From Candidatus Nanopelagicales bacterium (GTDB lineage: Bacteria; Actinomycetota; Actinomycetes; S36-B12): a stretch of DNA of 43,546 bases. Within the stretch, counting starts at the first letter, position 1; each line of letters opens with the position of its first letter. A model generated the notes under the pieces. That model was not told the DNA's origin. It did no database searches and saw nothing but the letters and a program-made list of their open reading frames with translations. The DNA lies in assembly GCA_017857705.1 (NCBI GenBank), contig JAFMCP010000008.1, positions 1 through 43,546 on the forward strand. The letters run 5' to 3'. Both the position numbers and the translations under genes were made by a program. Of this stretch, positions 1 to 8,073 are shown piece by piece.

Positions 1-3000
1 GATTCGCACGGTGATGATTCATCTGGTGCGCACCAGGTTGATCAATTCACCGATCTTGAGCCCGTACTGGCAACACGCAATATAGAGACGAAACCATTTA
101 CTCTGGTAGGGGTCACATCGGCCGAGCCCTTCGCCGAGGGTACCCGCGTTCTCGTACGTGTACAGGAAGAATCTGGATGGAGTTCATGGACGCCGCTTGA
201 AATTTCTCTGGACCAACCCGATGGTGCCGAGGCCGAAAATATTCTGTACGGAACGCAGCCATTACTGACCAATTCGGCAACCGGTGTTGAAGTTCGCATT
301 GACACACCCGACGGTGTTGAAGTCACCGATCCGTCAATGGTTTTACTCGATTCCCCGACGATTAGTTCTGACTCGGCCATTCCTGAACCTGATCTGGATT
401 CAACAAATTCGGGACCCATGAGTACGGTCGCAGCAAGCACAATAAGTGCGCCAATGCCGGCGATCATCTCGAGATCCGAATGGGGTGCCGACGAAAGTCT
501 GCGACGAAGTGGACCTAAATTTGCACCAACAATTAAAGCGGCGTTCATTCATCACACCGCGAGTAAGAGCAATTACTCGCCAGAAGAAGCACCCGCACAA
601 ATGCGAAACTTGTACACGTACTTTACGAAGGGTTTGAAGTACTCCGACATGGCGTACAACTTCATTGTTGACCGGTTCGGTCGACTTTACGAAGGCCGCG
701 GTGGCGGTATGGATAAGGCTGTTGTTGGAGGGCATACGGCTGGTTTCAATGACCAAACTTTTGCGATCTCGGCCTTAGGAAACTTCCAAACGTTTAAACC
801 CGATGATCCTGAAATGGTTGCCATGGTTGACTCGGTTTCGTCCCTGCTTGCGTGGAAATTATCGATGAATCACCGTGATCCCAATGGACAAACGACACTG
901 GTTTCTGATTCCGGAGCCGGAACTTCAAAGTACAAACCTGGACAAAGCGCGACCGCATTGGTTGTTGGTGGCCACGGTGACATTGGTTCAACCTCTTGCC
1001 CGGGGAAGTATCTGGAGGCCCAACTTCCCGCGATTCGTGCCGCTGCAGGGGCCAAAATGGGTGCAAGCATGATTAATCCTGCTGCCGCACCGGCCAATTG
1101 GGGAGAAGCTCAACCTGTGCGCATAGCCGCCGTGACTAATGCGCCATTGCAATGGAACATAGCTGTTCGTTCGCAGTGCGGCGATGTTGTTCGCACCATG
1201 AGTGGTGGCCAAGGTGAACCAGGAACACTCGGTATTGAGTGGGATAAAAATAATGATGCAGGTCAACCGGTTCCACCCGGTACCTACACGGTGACCATGA
1301 ACTCAACAGGTAATGGCGAAGCCCTCTATCCGTGGGTGGGCCAAGCACGGGTACTAGCAACTGCAGATTCGCCACCGGATCCCTGCGCCCCTCCAGAGAA
1401 TTTCACGCTCACAGGTTCCGGATACGGACACGGAGTTGGGCTCTCCCAATGGGGAGCGCGAGCAATGGCCAATGCCGGAATGGACGCTGGCTCGATAGTC
1501 ACCTATTACTACCCGGGAACACAAGTCTCGCCGGTACAGGATGACATGGAAATTTCGGTCAATATTGAGTACCAAAAAACACGGGTTGACATGCAAAGTG
1601 AAGCATTGGATGCAACCGGCGGCGCCCTTGAAGTGTCCGTTGGAGGTGTCACCACCACGGGTAACCCGACAGATATTTTTCGGTTTCAACGCGCAGGTGG
1701 TCAGGTCAAAGTTGTCCGGATTACTGGGGGAGCCGCGAGCGTTATCGGTCAAGGCCCGTCGGCCACTGCCCGGCCATTAGGCGCCTCCCTTGTTCATGTA
1801 ACGAATAGGGCTCGCGGGTTATCTCAACAGGGAAGTCGATTCCGTTATGGCTACATTGAAGTAACGCCTGTAACCGTTGGTGGCAAAGTAAAACTCAATG
1901 CGGTCAACAGATTAAGGCTCCATGACGAATACCTGTATGGAGTGTCAGAGGTGCCAAACTCGTGGCCTGACGCGGCACTCCAGTCACAGGTGCTCGCTGC
2001 TCGAACTTACGCACTTTCCAAGATCAATGCGGGACTGCGCAAGAGTTGTAATTGCCACCTTGATGACGGCTATGGACCTTTCTCAGATCAAGCCTTTACC
2101 GGTTGGACTAAACAGGCGAGCGCTCAAGGGGATCGCTGGGTAGCGGCAGTAAACGCAACCCATGCATCACCTACGACCGGACTTGCGATTCTGCAAGATG
2201 GAATAGCAATTAAAGCTTTTTATTCCTCGTCCAACGGAGGTGCATCACAAGCCGTTGCCGAAGTTTGGGGGGGAGAGACATTCCCGTACTTAATCTCCGT
2301 CCCGGATCCTTATTCGCTGGATCCATCCAATCCTGATGCGTCGTGGAGCAAAGTAATCACTCAAGCTCAAGCATCCCAAGCATTTGGTGTGCCCGGGGTA
2401 TGGCAACTGGCAGTGACCGAGCGGACTACCGCCGGCGCTGTAAAGGTCTTGGCGGCAACACTTGCTGATGGCACTGTTGTGACAAAAACAGGTAATGAGA
2501 TGCGAAGCATGTTTGGACTTAAATCGAACTACGTCACTGCGATTGACGGAAATGCAGGCATCCCCGTAGCCCAGCCGGTTGCCCCTAGCGCACCCGAGCC
2601 CGTTGTCTCAGAACCCGCCAGTGAAAGGTCCGTTGCACTTCTCACCGCAGCAAAAGTTGATCAGGGAGCTGGGAAACCGTTCACAATCAAGGCAAAAGTT
2701 GATCCAGCTAAAAAAGGACTGCGCGTGTGGTTACAGCAGCGTGTTGGTGAGGACTGGAAAACTCTTGTGAAAAAGAAGACCAAAGCCAAGGGCAAGGTCA
2801 CATTCAAGGTCAAGGATCCCTGGCCACCTTCGACCACACAGGTGTATCGGGTTGTTACTACCAAGGCGCGAGCAATTGTCGGAACGAGTACCGAACTTGC
2901 CATAGGTGTTGTTCCTAGCGTTAAGCAACGCACAGTCTCACTGATAAGTCCCGCGGCCGTGAGCAAGAAGGAAGGGAAACGCTTCACTATTGCAGCCAAG

Positions 3001-3234
3001 ATGCGGCCCGGAAAAAAAGGTCTCACAGTCTGGCGTCAGGTGCTCGTGAGTGGTGACCCTGAAACCGGTGAGTGGAAAACCGTTGGCACAACGAAGACAA
3101 AGTCTCGCGGCAAGATCGCATTCACCGTGAAGAAAGCAACACCTGCTGGTGCGACCTATCTATATCGACTGGTTGTTGTTGACAACCGCCAAGCAGCTGG
3201 TGTGAGTCCGGTCATCACGGTGACGGTTTCGTAA
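1..3234 (+). CDS. PGRP-type amidase fused to SpoIID/LytB domain, exported cell-wall hydrolase (5' partial)
   Basis: The frame is open from base 1, so the N-terminus and any signal peptide lie outside the window; the ATG at 337 is internal. Domains in order: an upstream region (1-460); a PGRP/amidase_2 zinc amidase (about 466-1050) starting at SRSEWGAD with ligand motifs FIHHTAS, GGHGDIG and STSCPG; a FlgD-like Ig segment (about 1120-1360); the SpoIID motif GYGHGVGLSQWGARAMA (from 1421); the SpoIID catalytic body with YGVSEVPNSWP, whose Glu codon is 1948-1950, and a CNC pair; two tandem C-terminal Ig-like repeats. In these families the amidase cuts stem peptides from muramic acid and SpoIID cleaves peptide-free glycan strands, so one chain could do two consecutive steps outside the cell. 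Fold calls are confident; coordinated activity is inference. Confidence 0.88.
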   Translation, partial: DSHGDDSSGAHQVDQFTDLEPVLATRNIETKPFTLVGVTSAEPFAEGTRVLVRVQEESGWSSWTPLEISLDQPDGAEAENILYGTQPLLTNSATGVEVRIDTPDGVEVTDPSMVLLDSPTISSDSAIPEPDLDSTNSGPMSTVAASTISAPMPAIISRSEWGADESLRRSGPKFAPTIKAAFIHHTASKSNYSPEEAPAQMRNLYTYFTKGLKYSDMAYNFIVDRFGRLYEGRGGGMDKAVVGGHTAGFNDQTFAISALGNFQTFKPDDPEMVAMVDSVSSLLAWKLSMNHRDPNGQTTLVSDSGAGTSKYKPGQSATALVVGGHGDIGSTSCPGKYLEAQLPAIRAAAGAKMGASMINPAAAPANWGEAQPVRIAAVTNAPLQWNIAVRSQCGDVVRTMSGGQGEPGTLGIEWDKNNDAGQPVPPGTYTVTMNSTGNGEALYPWVGQARVLATADSPPDPCAPPENFTLTGSGYGHGVGLSQWGARAMANAGMDAGSIVTYYYPGTQVSPVQDDMEISVNIEYQKTRVDMQSEALDATGGALEVSVGGVTTTGNPTDIFRFQRAGGQVKVVRITGGAASVIGQGPSATARPLGASLVHVTNRARGLSQQGSRFRYGYIEVTPVTVGGKVKLNAVNRLRLHDEYLYGVSEVPNSWPDAALQSQVLAARTYALSKINAGLRKSCNCHLDDGYGPFSDQAFTGWTKQASAQGDRWVAAVNATHASPTTGLAILQDGIAIKAFYSSSNGGASQAVAEVWGGETFPYLISVPDPYSLDPSNPDASWSKVITQAQASQAFGVPGVWQLAVTERTTAGAVKVLAATLADGTVVTKTGNEMRSMFGLKSNYVTAIDGNAGIPVAQPVAPSAPEPVVSEPASERSVALLTAAKVDQGAGKPFTIKAKVDPAKKGLRVWLQQRVGEDWKTLVKKKTKAKGKVTFKVKDPWPPSTTQVYRVVTTKARAIVGTSTELAIGVVPSVKQRTVSLISPAAVSKKEGKRFTIAAKMRPGKKGLTVWRQVLVSGDPETGEWKTVGTTKTKSRGKIAFTVKKATPAGATYLYRLVVVDNRQAAGVSPVITVTVS
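2629..3231 (+). repeat. Two tandem Ig-like repeats at the C-terminus of the amidase-SpoIID protein
   Basis: Two units of about 100 residues start at 2629 (SVALLTAAKV) and 2932 (TVSLISPAAV). They share the pattern KPFTIKAK / KRFTIAAK, then KKGLRVWLQQ / KKGLTVWRQV, then WKTL/WKTV, KGKVTFKVK / RGKIAFTVK, and a final YRVV / YRLVV strand. They are Lys-rich and probably bind anionic envelope polymers; that role is inferred. Confidence 0.75.
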
Positions 3235-3238
3235 CCTT

Positions 3239-3892
3239 TTACGCAAGCACGCAAGTTATCTGTTCTTGCTCAATGAGGTGCTCATTGAGATTGTCGCTCA
3301 GAACAACTGATCCACTGAAAACTAATGGCAGCAAGAACGGAATGAAAATATTCGGTTCCGTATTGCTCGTGTCGATTCCAATTCGCGCACTCACGCTCAC
3401 CCCCTTCTGAAGACCCCATTGGCGTGCCGATTCAACTATTTCTTGTTGCCATGCAAAAAACTCGGGGTACATCCACCCATCAGGTTGGCCCAGTACTTCA
3501 GCTGTAATTTCACCTTCGCAACCTTGTGGTCTACCCCAGCCATCCGTTGAGATGCCAAACACTTCGAACGAATCGGTCTGTCTGGGTTGCCCGGCGGGAA
3601 TGATCATCACTTCAGGGTTTTGGGTCACGAGGTGATTTCCGGAGATCAAGGCACCGGCCTGCCACACCGCCTGCTGCCAGGTCCACCCCAGATCGACCTG
3701 CACGTCCGTACCCGGCTCGGCATCAATTACGTCACGGAAGGCATTCGCGGACTTGGCTGCACCATTGAGAAAAGTGGTAACGGACAGTTCAATGCGACCC
3801 GTATCAGTGAAATTTGTTGTTATGAACGGACGTTGGGGGTCGGGAAAATTGTTGAGTAATTGCCAGATATCCCGAACCTTTTGCGACTCCAC
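3239..3892 (-). CDS. TIGR03089 family protein (short AMP-binding-enzyme relative)
   Basis: A 217-residue protein with a GTG start at 3892. The N-terminal part (RPFITTNFTDTGRIELS, then TTFLNGAAKSANAFRD and a DLGWTWQQAVWQAGA segment) resembles the opening of acyl-CoA ligase (ANL) enzymes, but the chain stops long before the adenylation core. This is what I recall of TIGR03089, a single-copy actinobacterial family with twilight similarity to AMP-binding enzymes. No AMP-binding P-loop is visible, so catalysis is doubtful. It converges on the amidase-SpoIID gene with a 4-nt gap and diverges from manC. The ribosome-binding site is weak. Function unknown. Confidence 0.72.
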   Translation of the reverse strand: MESQKVRDIWQLLNNFPDPQRPFITTNFTDTGRIELSVTTFLNGAAKSANAFRDVIDAEPGTDVQVDLGWTWQQAVWQAGALISGNHLVTQNPEVMIIPAGQPRQTDSFEVFGISTDGWGRPQGCEGEITAEVLGQPDGWMYPEFFAWQQEIVESARQWGLQKGVSVSARIGIDTSNTEPNIFIPFLLPLVFSGSVVLSDNLNEHLIEQEQITCVLA

Positions 3893-3928
3893 CCCCTGAG
3901 CGTACGTGCGCGCGGTAGACCCATGCGC

Positions 3929-3958
3929 GCACTATGCAGGCTCGCACTATGGCAGGCT
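3929..3958 (+). repeat. Imperfect tandem 14/15-nt repeat upstream of manC
   Basis: GCACTATGCAGGCT (3929-3942) is followed by GCACTATGGCAGGCT (3944-3958), which differs by one inserted G. Each copy carries CACTAT, a possible -10 hexamer, and the second copy ends 6 nt before the manC ATG. No Shine-Dalgarno sequence precedes that ATG, so initiation on a very short leader is plausible. Confidence 0.6.
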
Positions 3959-3964
3959 GCCCCT

Positions 3965-5041
3965 ATGCGCGAAGCAATCCTCCTCGTCGGCGGCCAAGGA
4001 TCTCGACTGCGTCCCTTGACGATTAATACTCCCAAGCCAATGCTTCCGGTGGCTGGTGTTCCTTTTACCGTTCATCAGATTCTTCGAGCACGTGATTCCG
4101 GGATCACCCGGATCGTGCTGGCAACCAGTTACCGTGCCGAGGTCTTCGCCAGTTTCATTGCAGACGCCGATTTGGGGATCGAAGTTGTAATTGCCACGGA
4201 GGAGGTACCGCTGGGTACGGGGGGAGCCATTCGTTTTGCCTCCAGTTTCCTGCAGGGCGGCCCAAATGATCCGGTGGTAATTTTCAACGGAGATGTACTC
4301 ACAGGTCTGAACATCGATGGGCTGGTTTCTACGCATCAAGACAGTGCGGCAGATGTCACACTGTATTTAACTCGCGTTGAAGACCCCCGAGCCTATGGCC
4401 TCGTTCCAACGTCGATTGACGGTCGCGTGCTCCAATTCCTTGAAAAACCACAAACACCTGAAGAGATCGTCACAGACCAAATTAATGCGGGCTGTTATGT
4501 ATTCACTCGCTCGGTGATTGAGGCGATTCCTCAGGGGAGTGTTGTTTCTGTTGAACGTGAGATTTTCCCGGAACTCTTAGCATCTGATCGCCTTGTCATG
4601 GGTGTCGTTGATTCAGGCTACTGGCTGGACCTCGGTAAGCCAATGGATTTTGTTGCGGGTTCAGTTGACCTTGTGCTGGGAAATGCGCCATCGCCCGCTG
4701 TCACGGCTCCAGGCGAGTCACTCATTCTTGCTGGAGCGCTTGTTTCTGACTCAGCTCTTATTCACGGTGGCACAACCGTTGGTGCAGGATCCACGGTTGG
4801 AGCACATACAGATATCAGCGCGAGTGTGATTTTTGACTCCGCTGTAATCGGTGCCAATGTCACTATTTCGAACAGCATAATTGGCCAAGGAGCCGTTATC
4901 GGAGACTCGTGTGTGATCCGCGACAGTGTGGTTGGTGATTATGCGAAAATTGGGAATGGAAATGAACTGCGTAATGGCGCCCGAGTGTGGGCTAATGCGC
5001 AAATCAATGATTTAGCCGTTCGGTTTTCCTCTGATCAGTGA
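3965..5041 (+). CDS. manC: Mannose-1-phosphate guanylyltransferase-like nucleotidyltransferase
   Basis: A 358-residue sugar-nucleotide pyrophosphorylase. The NTP-binding signature GGQGSRLRPLT is at residues 9-19, KPMLPV at 24-29, the metal/nucleotide Asp in NGD at 110, EKP at 160-162 and the sugar-binding W220-D222. Residues about 250-345 form a left-handed beta-helix (VIGANVTISNSIIG-type hexapeptides). I chose the ATG at 3965 because the family begins with this signature; an in-frame ATG at 3923 would add 14 residues read from the repeat. With manA and manB nearby, GDP-mannose synthesis is the likely role: GTP plus mannose-1-phosphate gives GDP-mannose. Substrate is inferred from context, since relatives use glucose-1-phosphate. 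In mycobacteria the orthologue has also been called manB. Confidence 0.87.
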   Translation: MREAILLVGGQGSRLRPLTINTPKPMLPVAGVPFTVHQILRARDSGITRIVLATSYRAEVFASFIADADLGIEVVIATEEVPLGTGGAIRFASSFLQGGPNDPVVIFNGDVLTGLNIDGLVSTHQDSAADVTLYLTRVEDPRAYGLVPTSIDGRVLQFLEKPQTPEEIVTDQINAGCYVFTRSVIEAIPQGSVVSVEREIFPELLASDRLVMGVVDSGYWLDLGKPMDFVAGSVDLVLGNAPSPAVTAPGESLILAGALVSDSALIHGGTTVGAGSTVGAHTDISASVIFDSAVIGANVTISNSIIGQGAVIGDSCVIRDSVVGDYAKIGNGNELRNGARVWANAQINDLAVRFSSDQ

Positions 5042-5045
5042 GTCG

Positions 5046-6404
5046 CTAATTGATCAAGAAGTCTTTGACAGCCCGGCTCTGTCGTTGACTCGGACTCGTT
5101 GCTGGCAAACCAATTGCTATTGCGCCCAAGGGAGTAAATGTTTCTGGGAGCCCAAGATGCTCTCGCACGGTTTCTGGGCAAAAGAGCGTTGAGGAAATCC
5201 ATGCCGATCCGTAGCCTTGGCTGCTAATACTGATCAAAAAGTTTTCAACGGCGGCGCCTCCGGCGACCAAGAACATATCCCGTTCATTGCTATTGCGGCC
5301 GCCAACTTCGGGGTATGTGTGCGCGCCCGCAGCAAGATCCATGAAGGCTAAAACGACACAAGGCGCTGTGCGCAATATGTTGCCGCGGGCAATGCGCTTC
5401 ACCACTTCCTCGTGTGGTTTGCCTTCGGCTTCTAAGTCACGCTGCCAAGTTTGCGCCATTGCGTCAAGGAGTGCGATTCGAATATCGCTTTGCTCATTGT
5501 CGCCGGAATTGAGAACGAGGAATCTCCAAGGAGTGCTGTGATGCGGCGCGGGCGCGGTAATTGCCGCCTCGATTGCCTGATCAATAATTAATTCTGGTAC
5601 TTGTTGCTCTTGGAAATTTCTCACCGTTCGTCGATCGGTTACTGCTCGTTGCGCACCCAATGCAATTGATTCAGCGGTACCAAGGGAAAACAGGTCTTCC
5701 TCTGTTGGACGCACAATTGCCCGCGCACCGGGCCCGTGATCAAGAGTTAACAAGTGTTCCAGTCCACGGATGAAAGCAAATGGTGTGAGTGAGTCTTTTG
5801 GTCGGACCAATTCACTTGCAGCAGCGATTTCGTCGGCTACGGCGACAACGGTCATCTCTAATGTTCGGTTGAATGCGTCGGGTTTGCCGGTCAGGTCATC
5901 GAGAACAGTTATTCCTGCGGCACCGATTGCGTGGTCAGTGACTCCAAGTCTCCAGGCGCGGCCGAGAGTGTCGGTAATTACAACACCAAGCCGCAATCCG
6001 GTCACTTGCTCAAACCGTTCGCGAATCTCTCGAGCACTGCGATCAGGGTCGACGGGGAGTAGCACGATTGTTCCGGGTTCTGTATTGCTTGCATCGATAC
6101 CCGCAGCAGCAAGAATTAATCCATTGTGAGTTTCAACGATTGTGGTTACGCCCCGAGCATGGATTTTTGTTGCAACAATACGTTTCGCTTCGCCCTTGAT
6201 AGCATTTTCACGGTCAGCAACTCCCGTGACTACGCGACCTTCACACTTTGCAACAACCTTGCTGGTGATCACGATTATGTCGCCGTCTTGCAAACTATTT
6301 TCAGGGCCCAGCGCTTCAAGGAATATCGCGACTAGGTCGTCACCTGAGACAAATTGGTGGAGAGTCGGTAACCCATAAACCTGGACGCCAGCATTCGTGT
6401 GCAT
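5046..6404 (-). CDS. fbiB: Coenzyme F420 gamma-glutamyl ligase / dehydro-F420-0 reductase, two-domain FbiB
   Basis: At 452 residues this matches the full two-domain actinobacterial FbiB. Residues about 1-245 are the CofE-like ligase (GDIIVITSKVVAKCEGRVV; VVITDTLGRAWRLGVTDHAIG), which adds L-glutamates to F420-0. Residues about 250-452 are a nitroreductase-fold FMN domain (RRTVRNFQEQQVPE at its start; YGSAWISSTLF near its end) that reduces the dehydro-F420-0 precursor. The ATG at 6404 has AAGGAC upstream at a normal distance. It lies 28 bp downstream of fbiA in the same operon and converges on manC with a 4-nt gap. The cytoplasmic product, F420, implies deazaflavin-dependent redox enzymes elsewhere in the genome. 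Confidence 0.95.
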   Translation of the reverse strand: MHTNAGVQVYGLPTLHQFVSGDDLVAIFLEALGPENSLQDGDIIVITSKVVAKCEGRVVTGVADRENAIKGEAKRIVATKIHARGVTTIVETHNGLILAAAGIDASNTEPGTIVLLPVDPDRSAREIRERFEQVTGLRLGVVITDTLGRAWRLGVTDHAIGAAGITVLDDLTGKPDAFNRTLEMTVVAVADEIAAASELVRPKDSLTPFAFIRGLEHLLTLDHGPGARAIVRPTEEDLFSLGTAESIALGAQRAVTDRRTVRNFQEQQVPELIIDQAIEAAITAPAPHHSTPWRFLVLNSGDNEQSDIRIALLDAMAQTWQRDLEAEGKPHEEVVKRIARGNILRTAPCVVLAFMDLAAGAHTYPEVGGRNSNERDMFLVAGGAAVENFLISISSQGYGSAWISSTLFCPETVREHLGLPETFTPLGAIAIGLPATSPSQRQSRAVKDFLIN

Positions 6405-6432
6405 CGATTTCAGTCCTTAATTATTTATTGAC

Positions 6433-7410
6433 TTAATTGCCAAGTACTAGGTCAAGGGCGGAATTTGCCATGGCACCGGCGGCATCAACATCGGTCATCA
6501 AAAGTGGGATAGCGCGAGCGGTGATTCCGAGTTGTTCAATCTCCCCGAGCGAATCTGAATCGCGTTGATCGATCAGCCAGTAATCCAAAATCCCGCCATT
6601 TGATCTGCTGCCATAATGCTGCGCAACCGCCAAAGCACTCGTCTCAACATTGATTGCTCGCAGGCATGCATCAGCCATTCCACGTACGGGTGCGTTATCA
6701 ATTATGGGGGACAAGCCGATGACCGGTGCGGACGTACTTCGGATTGCATCAATAATTCCGGGAACAGCCAGAATCGTTCCAATTGATACGACCGGATTAC
6801 TTGGAGGCAAAATAATTAGGTCGGCGTTGTTGATTGCATCGATAACCCCGGGTGCAGGTTGTGCTGTGGCTAGGCCAACCTGAATGAACTCGTGGGCAGG
6901 CAGCTTGGCTCCATATCGAATCCACCACTCCTGAAAGTGGATCGCAACTCGCGCCCCCGTTTCGGGGTGATCAACAACAACGTGGGTTTCGCAACGTTGA
7001 TCCGACATTGGGATCAACGTTGCTCCTGGCTTCCAGCGATCACACAAGGCTTGTGTTACTTCGCTGAGTGGGTATCCCGCGTTCAGCGACGTTGTGCGAA
7101 TCAGGTGGGTTGCCAGGTCTTTATCACCTAGACCAAACCAAGTTGGCTCAACACCGTAGATCGCGAGTTCTTCCTTGGAGGTAAAAGTCTCTCCCTCGCG
7201 GCCCCATCCGCGCTCAGCGCTGATACCACCACCGAGGGTGTACATCACCGTGTCAAGGTCGGGGCAGACCCGGACGCCGTGTACCCAGATGTCATCACCC
7301 GTATTTGCAATAACGGTGACTTCTACGTCGCGGGTGACTTTGACAGACTGAGTCAGTCCGCGTAAAAATCTGGCTCCGCCAATTCCGCCGGCTAATGCTG
7401 TGATTTTCAC
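6433..7410 (-). CDS. fbiA: 2-phospho-L-lactate/phosphoenolpyruvate transferase, F420 biosynthesis
   Basis: CofD/FbiA family, 325 residues from a GTG start at 7410 (VKITALAGGIGGARFLRG). The nucleotide-binding GGIGGARFL is at residues 8-16 and NTGDD at 36-40; LPPSNPVVSIG is a later family motif. The enzyme transfers the phospho-lactyl or phospho-enolpyruvyl group from its guanylylated carrier to the deazaflavin FO. The frame runs upstream to 7533, but that extension is Cys/Arg-rich, unlike the family, and covers an inverted repeat, so I reject it. It is first in an fbiA-fbiB operon and diverges from whiB across a 318-bp control region. Confidence 0.94.
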   Translation of the reverse strand: MKITALAGGIGGARFLRGLTQSVKVTRDVEVTVIANTGDDIWVHGVRVCPDLDTVMYTLGGGISAERGWGREGETFTSKEELAIYGVEPTWFGLGDKDLATHLIRTTSLNAGYPLSEVTQALCDRWKPGATLIPMSDQRCETHVVVDHPETGARVAIHFQEWWIRYGAKLPAHEFIQVGLATAQPAPGVIDAINNADLIILPPSNPVVSIGTILAVPGIIDAIRSTSAPVIGLSPIIDNAPVRGMADACLRAINVETSALAVAQHYGSRSNGGILDYWLIDQRDSDSLGEIEQLGITARAIPLLMTDVDAAGAMANSALDLVLGN

Positions 7411-7493
7411 TGCGCCATCTTTGCATAGTTTTTCATCACAGTTTTTCGGCGTAGTTTCTCGGCATTGTTCCGTCCGCTCAAGTGGACAAGACA

Positions 7494-7513
7494 TGTCCCC
7501 CTGGGCGGGGACA
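7494..7513. promoter_or_regulatory. Inverted repeat upstream of fbiA (candidate operator)
   Basis: TGTCCCC (7494-7500) and GGGGACA (7507-7513) form a perfect 7-bp inverted repeat around a 6-nt centre. A further GGACA at 7483-7487 adds a third half-site-like word. The element is about 85 bp upstream of the fbiA GTG and about 80 bp before the whiB -35 box. It could be an operator for the divergent pair or a hairpin; no regulator is assigned. Confidence 0.45.
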
Positions 7514-7590
7514 AAAATACGCCGACACGCCAAAAAAGTGGATTTTTTTTAGAATATTTAAGAATTGTGTCTGAAATGTCCGTTTTCGGC

Positions 7591-7619
7591 TTGACGTTTG
7601 TGAATCACACCCCTGTAAT
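7591..7619 (+). promoter_or_regulatory. Sigma-70-type promoter of whiB
   Basis: TTGACG (7591-7596) and TGTAAT (7614-7619) each match the vegetative consensus at five of six positions and are separated by exactly 17 bp. The predicted start near 7626 leaves a leader of about 100 nt. The spacer contains the palindrome TGTGAATCACA (7599-7609). The rest of the fbiA-whiB gap (7411-7728) holds an A-run/T-run pair around 7532-7550 and no credible gene. Confidence 0.72.
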
Positions 7620-7728
7620 ACAGCGTAGTAACTTTAAAAACGGTGACTATTGCCAAGAACCAACTGCTGCACAAGTGAAAAAAAGTTTACGGGTAAAAAA
7701 TGTTTTTCGGGTCGAGGAGGAATTAACT

Positions 7729-8013
7729 GTGGTTGACACACGTCAAGCTCAAGGAGTTGTGTTGGGGTTGGTGCCCCTTTCCGACGTTGAGGAACTCGCG
7801 TGGCAGGAGCAGGCCCTATGCGCACAGACCGACCCTGAAGCTTTTTTCCCTGAAAAGGGCGGAAGTACCCGTGAGGCCAAGAAAGTGTGCCTCTCCTGCG
7901 AGGTGCGAGTTGATTGTTTGGAATACGCTCTCGAACAAGACGAGCGTTTTGGAATTTGGGGTGGACTATCTGAACGTGAGCGCCGCCGACTGAAGAAACT
8001 AGCGATCTCTTAG
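7729..8013 (+). CDS. whiB: WhiB-family iron-sulfur transcriptional regulator
   Basis: A 94-residue Wbl protein. Four cysteines at 31, 54, 57 and 63 (C-x22-C-x2-C-x5-C) bind a 4Fe-4S cluster, and GIWGG at 75-79 is the turn that precedes the basic C-terminal DNA-contact stretch (RERRRLKKL). The GTG at 7729 is fixed by a near-perfect Shine-Dalgarno GAGGAGG at 7714-7720; the same frame is open back to 7465, but nothing there looks like protein. Position between fbiA and the GT2/DUF3499/manB block matches whiB2 (whmD) of mycobacteria, which is tied to septation, so WhiB2 is the best guess. Wbl proteins commonly act through the primary sigma factor. Confidence 0.93.
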   Translation: MVDTRQAQGVVLGLVPLSDVEELAWQEQALCAQTDPEAFFPEKGGSTREAKKVCLSCEVRVDCLEYALEQDERFGIWGGLSERERRRLKKLAIS

Positions 8014-8073
8014 AAAACGAACCGCAAGTCCTCATGGCGGGTGGCCCGCTCATTCGGACGGGCGACATAGAGT

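Noticed and set aside
7465-7728. Upstream extension of whiB
   Set aside because: It is open by chance in an AT-rich control region that contains a near-consensus promoter, and GAGGAGG fixes the GTG at 7729.
8037-8063. GCGGG/CCCGC and GCCCG/CGGGC stems between whiB and the GT2 gene
   Set aside because: Short, mutually exclusive GC stems without a T-run; not enough for a terminator call.
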